From assembly GCA_018303045.1 (NCBI GenBank), contig JAGVYX010000009.1, positions 1-32,650 of the forward strand: DNA of 32,650 nucleotides, in the 5' to 3' direction. Numbering within the stretch: position 1 is the first letter of the stretch; each line of letters starts with the position of its first letter. This document shows positions 22,083 to 29,849 of the stretch, piece by piece. The notes below the pieces were generated by a model. That model was not told the DNA's origin, did not search any database, and saw only the letters and a list, made by a program, of their open reading frames with translations. The stretch is from Candidatus Woesearchaeota archaeon. Lineage in GTDB: Archaea > Nanobdellota > Nanobdellia > Woesearchaeales > GW2011-AR9. Position numbers and translations under genes: made by a program.

Positions 22083-25000
22083 CTAAATATTTAAGCTGGT
22101 AACTTTGCTTACTCCGTCTTTCATGCTGATGCCGAATAAAGTGTCAGCTTCGGAAATCAAGGCGTCATTGTGCGAGATGACCACATACTGGGCTTTATTC
22201 GAATATTCCCGGATCAATTTGGATAACCGCTCAGCATTGTGCTTGTCCAGAGCAGCGTCAATTTCATCCAAAATGTAGAAGGAAGCCGGCTGGTATTCCT
22301 GGATCGCAAAGATAAAGGACAGGGCAGTTATGGTTTTCTCTCCTCCCGACAACGATTTGATATCCATGTAGCGGTTCCCAGTTAATTTAACTTTGATGCT
22401 TAGTCCTTCCTCAAAGGGCTTTTCCTTATTGTCCAGCTGCAGGTAAGCGTTGCCTTTGCTAAACAAGGTGGAAAAAATCCTCGTGAAATTTTTATTAGCT
22501 TGCTCAAAGGTCTTCATGAAATGCTCTTTCTTTTTGGTTTCAATTTCATTCATTAAAGTTAGAACATCAGTTTTTTCTTTATACAGGCTGTCTTTTTTTT
22601 CCAATAATTTATTAAATTCAGTTTCTACCTGTTCATAAACCTCTAAAGCCTTCAGGTTTACAGCGGACATCTGGGCCATCATTACTTCATATTTGCTCAT
22701 TTCCGGTTTTAATTCCGCAGCTGTTTTATTTTTTAAAATGGGCGCTTCTTTCACCAGGCTGAATTCTTCCTGCAATCCGGCCAGCTTGGCTTTAATTTCC
22801 GCATTTTTTAAAGAGCATAAATTCAATTCCCGCTCCTGGGCCCTCGTTTTTTCCCGGCAATTCTCGATTTCGTTTTCCGACCGGTTTATTTCGCCGTTTA
22901 ATTTTTCTCTCTGGGCAAATAAAGCCCGATATTTGGAGTAGAATTCCGTGCTGGCTTTCTCCTTATCCTTAAGCGCGGCTTCTTCATCTTTAATGGTGTT
23001 GGTTAAGAGTTTAATTTCCTCATTAAAAGCAACTTCTTCTTTGCCATGCTGTTTCATAATTTCGGCGATTTTTTCTTTTTCCGGAGCCAGCAATTGAATT
23101 TGATGGATATTGTTATTGCGCAATTCGCTGTCGAGTTTAACCAAATCTTCCCGGCATTTTTGCTTGGATTCCTCAAAAGCCTGCAGCTGGGCCAGCAAGC
23201 GGGGATCGCGCAATTCATTTACTTCTGTTCTCAGCAGCTGTTTTCTGCTTTTTAGAGCCGCTAAATCCCGGTTAATGGCCGTGATATCTTTTTGCACATT
23301 GCCCAACTCGGAGTCTATTTCTTTTAGCCGGCCGGCTAATTGTTGGCTTAATTCAGCATTGGCTTCTAAATCGCTGCTTTCCAGATGGAGCGTTTTTTCT
23401 GATTTGATGATTTCCGCTTCCAGTTCGGCTTTCAGGGTTCTTAAACAAGAAATTTCTTGTTCGTTAGCTCTTCTCTTGGTTTCGATATTTAAGATTACCG
23501 ACTGTAATTCGGAGATTTTTGCCTCCATTTTTTCTAAATCTTCAACGGAATCTTTTTCGATAAATCCCAACCCTGCCCTTTTATTGATAAATCCGCCCCT
23601 CATCGCGCCGCTGGCTTCAGAAATATCTCCTTCTAGAGTGGTCATTTTAATTCTTCCGACGCCGATTTTCCTCACGGCATTTAAGTCCTCAACCACTATA
23701 GAGTTGCCAAAAACATACTGAAAGGCAGTTTTAAACTGTGGCTTAAAATTAACCAGATTTAAAGCAAAATCGTGGACTCCGGGCTGTTTCAATAATTTCT
23801 TGTCTTCCTCATTAATCGGCTGCGCCTTTATTTTATTTAAAGGAATGAACGAAGCCAAGCCGCTTTTATTGGTTTTTAAGTATTTAATGCATTCAGCTGC
23901 GGTTTGGTCATCAGCTACTACAATCTGCTGCATCTTGTTTCCGGCAGACATTTCCAGGGCCGTAGCGTATTTCTTATTAGCCTGCCCTAATTCAGCAATG
24001 GTCCCATGAACTCCAGAAAATTGTTTTTTGTTTTCCAGGATGCTTTTTATAGCCTGGTTGCTGGCCAGATGAGCCTGCAGGGACATGGTTTTTGCCTGCA
24101 GCTTGGCTTGAAGATCTTGCTGTTGGATCAAGGACTGTTTAGCCTGGCCGAGCTGGGAAGCAAAACTGCTGTCAGCGTCTAAGCGCTGGTTTAGCTTGAG
24201 TGCGGCATTTTTAAAATTTTTTTTGCAGTCCTGCAGGATTCTGATTTGCTCTTTATTTTGCTCGCTGACTTCTTTAACTTTTTTAATTTTTTCGTTGATC
24301 GTCTGCAGCTGGTATTCGAGGCGGTCTTTTTCACGCAGCAATTCCTGCTGCTTTTGCCGGACGGTTTGTATTTCTTCCTGTTTTTGCTCAATCAACTTAT
24401 CTTTTTCTTCAATTTCCGAATCCAGTTCTTTGGAAGATTCAATGTTATTTTTTTTCTTGAAGGAATCTATATTTTTTTGAAGATCCTGCAATTCTTTATT
24501 TTTTCTGGAAAGGGAATGCTGCAATTCTTTCTGCTGTTGATTATAAGAAGCGCTTTTAGCTTCCAGATCTTTTAGTTCTTGGTTAAACTGGTCTCTGCGC
24601 TGCAGGATTTTATTAATTTCATCTTTAAGCGTGGAGGTTCTGGCTTTATCTTTGGTAATAGATATCTTTAAATCTTCAATTTCTTTATGAACTTTTAACT
24701 GTTCTTTCTCTCCTTTCTGTTCAATTTCCTGATTCATGGAAGCGATTTCGGTTTTAGCTGAAGTTATTTTTTCTTTCAATTCATTAATTCTTTTTTCAGA
24801 TTCAGCAATTCTGCGCTGGCTTTTTCCTAATTCAGTCAAATGCTCGGAATTAGCTGATTCCAGATCCTGAATCCGCAACTGCAAATAAGTTGCTTTATAG
24901 GAATTAATTTTATCCTTAAGATCTTTGAATTTTAGGGCCTGATCGCGGTCCTGTTTCAGTTCTTTGAGATAAACGCTTCTTTCTTTAAGGATAATCTCAG

Positions 25001-25574
25001 CATTATTTAGCTTCTCTTCCACTTTGTTCAGCTCCAGCAGGGATTTGTGTTTTTTATCTTCATAAATGGAAACGTCGCTGATTTCTTCGATAATCTTTCT
25101 CCTTTCCAGCGGAGACATATCCACAAATCTGGTGATATCCCCCTGTAGAATAATATTGTATCCTTCTGGATTAACTCGGGCTAAAGACAAGAGGTCAACT
25201 ATCTCAGTTCTGGTCTGCTTTTTTCCATTTACCCTGTAAGCGCTGCTGCCGTCTTTAGAAATAATTCGGCTGATCACTACTTCTTTCTCATCGAGCGGAA
25301 AGATCTTTTTCTCGTTGGAAAAAGCAATTTCCACGCTGCCAGAGCCTGCTGGCTGCTTGCTTTTCCCGCCATTGAAAATTAAATTTGCGGCTTTCTCAGC
25401 CCGCATGGATTTAGCTGATAACCGGCCCAACACAAAACACAGGGCATCTCCAATATTGGATTTGCCTGAACCATTTGGGCCTAGAATGCAGTTAAATTGG
25501 TCTTTAAATAAGATATCCGTTTTATGGGCGAAACTCTTAAATCCCTGAATAGTTACGCGATTAATTTTAGTCAT
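22083..25574 (-). CDS. smc: Chromosome segregation ATPase SMC
   Basis: 1163-residue SMC that organises and segregates the chromosome as a ring-forming dimer. Order: head with Walker A GPNGSGKSN (near 33) and QGDITRFVDMSPLERR; a long coiled coil (about 170-510); hinge with FSGVHGTIAELGQANKKYA and GAMRGGF (about 515-665); a returning coiled coil; then the signature LSGGEKTITALSF (near 1067) and Walker B FYILDEIDAALD. Length is typical and no break is seen. Partner genes scpA/scpB are not in the window. The 372-nt gap upstream holds an inverted repeat and no gene. Confidence 0.98.
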   Translation of the reverse strand: MTKINRVTIQGFKSFAHKTDILFKDQFNCILGPNGSGKSNIGDALCFVLGRLSAKSMRAEKAANLIFNGGKSKQPAGSGSVEIAFSNEKKIFPLDEKEVVISRIISKDGSSAYRVNGKKQTRTEIVDLLSLARVNPEGYNIILQGDITRFVDMSPLERRKIIEEISDVSIYEDKKHKSLLELNKVEEKLNNAEIILKERSVYLKELKQDRDQALKFKDLKDKINSYKATYLQLRIQDLESANSEHLTELGKSQRRIAESEKRINELKEKITSAKTEIASMNQEIEQKGEKEQLKVHKEIEDLKISITKDKARTSTLKDEINKILQRRDQFNQELKDLEAKSASYNQQQKELQHSLSRKNKELQDLQKNIDSFKKKNNIESSKELDSEIEEKDKLIEQKQEEIQTVRQKQQELLREKDRLEYQLQTINEKIKKVKEVSEQNKEQIRILQDCKKNFKNAALKLNQRLDADSSFASQLGQAKQSLIQQQDLQAKLQAKTMSLQAHLASNQAIKSILENKKQFSGVHGTIAELGQANKKYATALEMSAGNKMQQIVVADDQTAAECIKYLKTNKSGLASFIPLNKIKAQPINEEDKKLLKQPGVHDFALNLVNFKPQFKTAFQYVFGNSIVVEDLNAVRKIGVGRIKMTTLEGDISEASGAMRGGFINKRAGLGFIEKDSVEDLEKMEAKISELQSVILNIETKRRANEQEISCLRTLKAELEAEIIKSEKTLHLESSDLEANAELSQQLAGRLKEIDSELGNVQKDITAINRDLAALKSRKQLLRTEVNELRDPRLLAQLQAFEESKQKCREDLVKLDSELRNNNIHQIQLLAPEKEKIAEIMKQHGKEEVAFNEEIKLLTNTIKDEEAALKDKEKASTEFYSKYRALFAQREKLNGEINRSENEIENCREKTRAQERELNLCSLKNAEIKAKLAGLQEEFSLVKEAPILKNKTAAELKPEMSKYEVMMAQMSAVNLKALEVYEQVETEFNKLLEKKDSLYKEKTDVLTLMNEIETKKKEHFMKTFEQANKNFTRIFSTLFSKGNAYLQLDNKEKPFEEGLSIKVKLTGNRYMDIKSLSGGEKTITALSFIFAIQEYQPASFYILDEIDAALDKHNAERLSKLIREYSNKAQYVVISHNDALISEADTLFGISMKDGVSKVTSLNI

Positions 25575-25589
25575 TTTTATATAGATAAA

Positions 25590-25663
25590 GCACTAAATAT
25601 TCGTACATTTCATAGTACATTCCAATATCGTTTGTCACTAAATTTTATACCAAAATTTAGTGC
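25590..25663. repeat. Inverted-repeat cluster upstream of smc
   Basis: CACTAAATTTT (25636-25646) and AAAATTTAGTG (25652-25662) form a perfect 11-bp inverted repeat around ATACC. A third CACTAAAT lies at 25591-25598, 45 bp from the second. The arrangement suggests an operator for smc, whose ATG is at 25574. The remainder of the 372-nt gap (25575-25946) is AT-rich with no ORF or RNA gene that I can support. Confidence 0.55.
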
Positions 25664-25946
25664 CTACACTATACCTAGAAGGTTTCATTTTTTGTTTATA
25701 AACTTTTGCCTTTAACAAAAAGACGGGGAAGAACAGTAATTTTTAAGCAGAAATTATTTTTGTTGGGCTGAATCTTGCGAATCGGAAGTTTTACAGCAAT
25801 TTAATGCTAACCACATGGATTTTCTAAGCCAAACTCCTCTTATTGTCGCATTCGCCCAACAGCTAAATCTATAGTTAAGAGAATTTATAATTGTTTCTTA
25901 CCACTTCGGGTAAATAAAAAAGTAAAAATGAGAAAATTTAAAAAAA

Positions 25947-26702
25947 TTAACCTTTTAAATTAAGGTCTTTCTGCGCTGAAGCCATGGCTTTGGGCACTTC
26001 TTCATCATTGTTGAACAAGATGACTCTTACAGTAACGCTTTCCAAATTTCCAGCTTCTTTTTCATTGTAGCCGAAAGGTTTGTCCAAAGTCACTTTGCCA
26101 GACTGAGTTTCACCGGATCTTATCATCTGTAATTCAGAAGAAAGAGTAGCTTTTTTCTCTACATCTTCATAACCTTCGACCATGATTAAAAAATATCCCG
26201 GAGTTATTGAACCAGGTTCACCGTTAATGATCGAATAATCCAAAGCAATAATTTTTCCCCACGTATCCTGCCATTGCACTTCGAGGTCATTTAAGCTGAT
26301 TTTAGTGTTTTTATAAGTTTCAACAACCGGTTCATTGCTTTTATCTTCAACTGCTGGTTCAGATTCCTCTTTTAATTTGGTTTTTGGTTCTGTTACTGTT
26401 TCTTCTGGAAGAACTTCCTTGGGCTGGGATGGTTCTACTACTGCTTCCGTGGTGGTTAATCCAGTAAGCTCAAAATTGTTAGCGCTTAATCTTCCCAGAA
26501 AGAATACTGCTAGCAACACAACTACCACTAAGCCTACGCGGCCGATACGGCCTGGATTCAGCTTAATGCGTATTTCCCGGTCCTTTCCCGGACGCGAATT
26601 ATCTCTGGTTTCCCGAACGGGCTTGACTTCATCCCTGTTTTCCCGGAAGGGTTTTATTGGTCTGGAAACCTGCACACCATCTTCTTCAAATCCTCTTGCC
26701 AT
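25947..26702 (-). CDS. Membrane-anchored surface protein, unknown function
   Basis: 251 residues. A basic cytoplasmic start with repeated RE(N/T)RD words (PFRENRDEVKPVRETRD) leads to one membrane helix at about 53-71 (VGLVVVVLLAVFFLGRL). Then comes a Pro/Glu/Thr-rich stalk (about 80-130) and a C-terminal domain with beta-rich stretches (KISLNDLEVQWQDTWG, PGYFLIMVEGYEDVE, VTVRVILFNNDEE). The topology suggests the last domain is outside the cell. The start is secure: GGAGTGAT lies 8 nt before ATG 26702. Family not recognised. Confidence 0.8.
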   Translation of the reverse strand: MARGFEEDGVQVSRPIKPFRENRDEVKPVRETRDNSRPGKDREIRIKLNPGRIGRVGLVVVVLLAVFFLGRLSANNFELTGLTTTEAVVEPSQPKEVLPEETVTEPKTKLKEESEPAVEDKSNEPVVETYKNTKISLNDLEVQWQDTWGKIIALDYSIINGEPGSITPGYFLIMVEGYEDVEKKATLSSELQMIRSGETQSGKVTLDKPFGYNEKEAGNLESVTVRVILFNNDEEVPKAMASAQKDLNLKG

Positions 26703-26747
26703 AATAATATCACTCCTTTTAGATAATAGGTTAGAGTAAAATTTTAG

Positions 26748-26758
26748 GATATATAAAG
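26748..26758 (-). promoter_or_regulatory. TATA box of the 26702 gene
   Basis: CTTTATATATC on the minus strand lies 46 nt before ATG 26702. A start 25 nt downstream leaves a leader of about 20 nt that contains the GGAGTGAT ribosome binding site. Confidence 0.55.
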
Positions 26759-26782
26759 ATAACGGTGATTGAAGAATTATAG

Positions 26783-26806
26783 AAATGCACCCGCCTGGAT
26801 TCGAAT
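26783..26806 (-). pseudogene. tRNA 3'-end fragment (T-loop plus acceptor), copy A of a flanking repeat
   Basis: Read on the minus strand, TTCGAAT-CCAGG-CGGGTGC-A (26805-26786) looks like positions 54-73 of a tRNA. It matches the tRNA-Gly(TCC) 3' end at 27623-27646 in 22 of 24 bases. No matching 5' part (GCACCCG...CCTGG) is visible in the window. The sequence before the T-loop does not form a proper T-stem. It may be a remnant tRNA, a duplicated integration or target site, or the 3' half of a split tRNA. Confidence 0.55.
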
Positions 26807-26883
26807 CCGGTCTTTGAAAATATACTTACAATATTGACAATCTTTAATAATTTAATCTATTCATTCATACATAACTTTCTGAT

Positions 26884-27624
26884 ATGAATAAACAAAGATT
26901 AAATTCAACAGAATTAGACCAAATATCTACTTTAATTCTTAGTGGTTTTTCCTTAAAGACTATAGCAAATAAGCTTAATAAGAGTAAAACTACAATTTAT
27001 TATCATTTTAGAAAAGTTAAGGGTAAAACTATTATTCCTCTAACAATAAATCGATTAAACGACGAGTTGATTGGTGAATTTATCGGTTTATTCGCCGGTG
27101 ATGGTTCTTTTTACAAGACTAAAGATTATAAATATAAAATAAGGCTTCATTTTAGTTGCAGAGACCAGAATTATGTTGATAATTTGATCAAGAACGTATT
27201 AGTCCCCTTATTTAATAAAAAACCAATGCAATTTTTAGAAGAAAATAGACTTAATTTATGCTATAATTCTAAGGAACTTTATGGATTTATCAAACAGTAC
27301 TTGCTTTGGGATCATCATTTAAAGAAAACGTATACAGTTAGACTTATTTCAAATAATTATTCAAAGAAATTTTTAATTGGTTTTATTAGAGGTAGTTTAG
27401 ATAGTGATGGTCATTTTTCATCTGATAAAATTTCCTTTGCAACAGTTTCAACTAATCTTAAAGATAACATTATTTCTGCTTTAAAAATTTTAGATTTAAC
27501 CTATTCTGTTGGGTATTATGTTGATAAAAGACCTAATCGGGTTGGAATTTATCATATTAATATCCCCAAGGGAGAACATCCTAAGTTTATATCATTGATA
27601 AAACCAAGAAATATGAGGAGCTAA
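26884..27624 (+). CDS. LAGLIDADG homing endonuclease with N-terminal HTH
   Basis: 246 residues. The N-terminal helix-turn-helix (GFSLKTIANKLNKSKTTIYY, about 20-40) is followed by two LAGLIDADG-type motifs: EFIGLFAGDGSF near residue 69 and LIGFIRGSLDSDGHF near 172. Each retains its acidic metal-binding residue, so the enzyme may be active as a monomer. The gene is clearly more AT-rich than its neighbours, a sign of mobility. It lies antisense to the adjacent tRNA and its stop overlaps the tRNA-end repeat at 27623. It is flanked by tRNA-like 3' ends on both sides, so it probably moved into a tRNA locus; this is inference. Confidence 0.92.
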   Translation: MNKQRLNSTELDQISTLILSGFSLKTIANKLNKSKTTIYYHFRKVKGKTIIPLTINRLNDELIGEFIGLFAGDGSFYKTKDYKYKIRLHFSCRDQNYVDNLIKNVLVPLFNKKPMQFLEENRLNLCYNSKELYGFIKQYLLWDHHLKKTYTVRLISNNYSKKFLIGFIRGSLDSDGHFSSDKISFATVSTNLKDNIISALKILDLTYSVGYYVDKRPNRVGIYHINIPKGEHPKFISLIKPRNMRS

Positions 27625-27625
27625 A

Positions 27626-27771
27626 TGCACCGGCCGGGATTCGAATATCCGAACGCCGCTCCTCGAAGCGTTTCCCGGATCATCGGCTGACTTCTGGATA
27701 ATGGAAGGCCGACATTTGCTCGTTCCAATGCCATTAACAAATGGAACTACTAGCCGTTATACTACCGGTGC
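27626..27771 (-). tRNA. tRNA-Gly(TCC) with three introns
   Basis: Acceptor GCACCGG (27771-27765) pairs with CCGGTGC, discriminator A27626. Intron 1, 27748-27716 (33 nt, D-arm near 24/25): inner helix GTTCCA/TGGAAC, bulges GTA and AAA. Intron 2, 27701-27689 (13 nt, 37/38): central CTTC/GAAG, bulges CAT and TCA, 6-nt loop. Intron 3, 27673-27646 (28 nt, 53/54): central TCCG/CGGA, bulges GGA and TAT, inner helix AACGC/GCGTT. Splicing restores D-stem GTA/TAT, anticodon stem TCGGC/GCCGA with TCC, and T-arm CCGGG-TTCGAAT-CCCGG. The mature length is 72 nt. The homing-endonuclease gene ends 1 nt beyond its 3' end. Confidence 0.9.
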
Positions 27772-27885
27772 TTAATCAGTTATTTAAAGAGATTCTTTAT
27801 TAAATTTTTGGTGCTTTGTAATACTTCACTATTCTGAAGCCGCTTAATTATATTTTAGGAGTATTGAAAAGCTTATTTACTTGTG

Positions 27886-27904
27886 TTAGCTACTTTGTAG
27901 CTAA
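27886..27904 (+). mobile_element. Hairpin resembling an IS200/IS605 left end
   Basis: TTAGCTAC-TTT-GTAGCTAA is a perfect 8-bp hairpin directly before the ATG of the DUF2080-like fragment. IS200/IS605 elements carry subterminal hairpins that their transposase binds. The assignment depends on the neighbouring fragment. Confidence 0.4.
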
Positions 27905-27985
27905 ATGAAAAAAGAGGTCAAAATAGAATTATTGGGCTTTGAAATGCTTGAAAAGCAAGTAAACCAAAGTGGAAACAGTGGTCGA
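27905..27985 (+). pseudogene. Truncated transposon-encoded DUF2080-like gene
   Basis: From ATG 27905 the first 27 codons encode KIELLGFEMLEKQVNQSGNSGR and flanks, which I recognise as the N-terminal half of the short DUF2080 'transposon-encoded' proteins carried by archaeal IS200/IS605-type elements (EM(L/I)EK.V..SGNSGR). The expected continuation (VY.P..W.GKKVKV) is missing. The frame instead runs through unrelated sequence into the antisense of dnaJ, to a stop at 28066. No tnpA or tnpB follows. This is therefore a decayed insertion next to tRNA-Gly(TCC). Confidence 0.65.
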
Positions 27986-28007
27986 CACCTGATAGATAAT
28001 CGGTTTT

Positions 28008-29123
28008 TTACCCAAACATCATCTTCAAAAAACTCTTCATCGGCTTTTCTTCGTGAAGCTGTTTAATTAAATCAATTTGTTTTTTGCTTAATTTGTCTGG
28101 CACTTCGATTCTTACGGCAACCAGCTGGTCTCCGCGGCGCGGACTGTTAACCGCAGGCAGCCCTTTCTCTCTCATCCTTAAAATAGTTTCAGACTGGGTT
28201 CCCGGCGGTATTTTTAATCTGGCTGACCCGTTGATGATAGGCACTTCAATTTCATCTCCCAGAACGGCCTGGGTGAAAGAAATAGGTATTTTAATCTGAA
28301 TATCCTCGCCTTCTCGAGTGAATATCGGATGCTCTTTAACCTGAATCTCCACATATAAATCTCCATTGGAGCCGCTTCGCTCTCCGGCTTCGCCTTCTCC
28401 TGGCACGCGCAGTTTCATTCCCTCCTCTACTCCGGGTGGAATTTTAACCGCTAATTCTTTTCTTTTTCTTACCAGTCCTTCGCCGCCGCAGGCAGGGCAG
28501 GAGTCCTGAGGCAATTCGCCCTTGCCGTGGCAATAAGGGCAGGGCCCAGTTTGCTGGAAAATGCCAAACACGGTTCTTTCCACTCGCTTCAAATATCCAG
28601 AGCCTTGGCAGTGAGGGCATTTCTCAAACTGCTGCGCTCCCTTGCCGCGGCACTTTTCGCAATTCTCCAATTTGTTTAAATGAATCGTTTTGCTGGTTCC
28701 TTCCGCTACTTCTTCTAAAGTTACTTCCAGTTCATACAATAAGTCCGAGCCTCTTCTAGCTCTGGAGCTTCTGGTTTGCCCGCCGCTAAATAACTGGTCA
28801 AAAATGTCTTCAAAATTGCCAAAAGCCCCGGATCTGAATTGCGACATGATGTCGGAAAAATCGAAGCCCGGATGAGCGCCAGAGCCGCCCTGGAAAGCCG
28901 AGCTGCCGAACTGGTCGTATTGCTGCCGCTTTTTATCGTCTCCTAAAATGGAAGCAGCTTCATTTATTTCTTTAAATTTTTCTTCATACTCCTTTTTCTT
29001 GTCTTCTGGAGCGCGGTCAGGGTGATATTTTAAGGCCAGCTTTTTGTAAGCTCTTTTAATCTCTTCTTTAGCGGCATTTTTATTCACTCCCAGAATTTGA
29101 TAGTAATCTTTGGTTCCGGCCAT
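28008..29123 (-). CDS. dnaJ: Chaperone DnaJ (Hsp40)
   Basis: 371-residue type I J-protein that delivers substrates to DnaK and stimulates its ATPase. The J domain has the YHPD motif near residue 34. A short Gly/Phe-rich linker follows (about 75-115). Four zinc-finger repeats are complete: CEKCRGKG, CPHCQGSG, CPYCHGKG and CPACGGEG. Two substrate-binding beta domains end the protein. It starts 2 nt after the HD gene stop on the same strand, so the two are coupled. Confidence 0.98.
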   Translation of the reverse strand: MAGTKDYYQILGVNKNAAKEEIKRAYKKLALKYHPDRAPEDKKKEYEEKFKEINEAASILGDDKKRQQYDQFGSSAFQGGSGAHPGFDFSDIMSQFRSGAFGNFEDIFDQLFSGGQTRSSRARRGSDLLYELEVTLEEVAEGTSKTIHLNKLENCEKCRGKGAQQFEKCPHCQGSGYLKRVERTVFGIFQQTGPCPYCHGKGELPQDSCPACGGEGLVRKRKELAVKIPPGVEEGMKLRVPGEGEAGERSGSNGDLYVEIQVKEHPIFTREGEDIQIKIPISFTQAVLGDEIEVPIINGSARLKIPPGTQSETILRMREKGLPAVNSPRRGDQLVAVRIEVPDKLSKKQIDLIKQLHEEKPMKSFLKMMFG

Positions 29124-29125
29124 AA

Positions 29126-29776
29126 TTAAACGCTCCGCCGAATGGCTTCGTTCAGCCGAATGCTTCGTTCAGCTTCCATAGCTTCCTTTAATTGGCAAGG
29201 CTCTAAATCCAGCCTGGCGAAAATGTTCTGTTCAACTATTTTGTTTCGGTCCAAGGCTTTTCTCCATAGCTTATTTTTGCTTATGTAAACTTCAGCAAAA
29301 TAAGCGAATCGCTCTTCTAAAGACACTATTTGCTCTTTAAAGATTCGGTAATCAACATAAGTAATTAAGGCTTCTTCAATGGTTCTATCAGTTATATGCA
29401 GATCGCCTTCATGCAACAGTGTCAAGGCTAATTCGGGGAATCTGTCTTTAAATATTTCGTAAGCAATCTTGGTTTCATGCTGGCCGGGAAATTCTTTCCT
29501 TAACTTTTCCCGCATAGCCAATTCCTCTTTGCTGAAAACAATCTGATGATGCTGATTTGGTTTAGGATCTTTAATTCCAGCCATCTTAAACAAATCGTGA
29601 AGCAAAGCCGCAGCTTGCACCAATTCGATGTTGATTTTGACTCCCGAATTTTTAAGCTTCCCAGCCAGAAAGACCGCTACTTCCTGCACTTTTAAGCAAT
29701 GCCGTTGGATATTTTCAGGCACTTTATATTCTTCAAAATAATCTAGGCATTGCTGCTGCGTAGGTAATTTAATCAT
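29126..29776 (-). CDS. HD-domain hydrolase between dnaK and dnaJ
   Basis: 216-residue HD-superfamily protein. Metal ligands: RHCLKVQEVAVFLA (His near 26), ALLHDLFKMAG (HD near 60), LLHEGD near 120 and the final Asp in YVDYRIFKEQ near 143. It resembles the archaeal HDIG-type proteins of unknown substrate. A TATA-like TTATAAAC lies about 37 nt upstream in the 73-nt gap after dnaK, so it may have its own promoter. Its 3' end contains a 17/18-bp duplication that changes frame within the tail (AERSIR, then LNEAIRRSV). A link to the chaperones is suggested only by position. Confidence 0.88.
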   Translation of the reverse strand: MIKLPTQQQCLDYFEEYKVPENIQRHCLKVQEVAVFLAGKLKNSGVKINIELVQAAALLHDLFKMAGIKDPKPNQHHQIVFSKEELAMREKLRKEFPGQHETKIAYEIFKDRFPELALTLLHEGDLHITDRTIEEALITYVDYRIFKEQIVSLEERFAYFAEVYISKNKLWRKALDRNKIVEQNIFARLDLEPCQLKEAMEAERSIRLNEAIRRSV

Positions 29777-29849
29777 TGATGGGGCTTTAGGGTTTTTTCT
29801 GTATCAGGAAGTTTATAATAAAAAAATTAAAAGTCAAAACAGACTTTCT

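Noticed and set aside
23110..24575. Long ORFs antisense to smc
   Set aside because: They are Phe/Leu/Ser-rich shadows of a charged coiled-coil gene, the expected by-product of its codon use.
26786..26805. Complete tRNA gene with the endonuclease gene inside its intron
   Set aside because: No GCACCCG...CCTGG 5' part exists upstream on that strand before the neighbouring tRNA-Gly, and the endonuclease is on the opposite strand.
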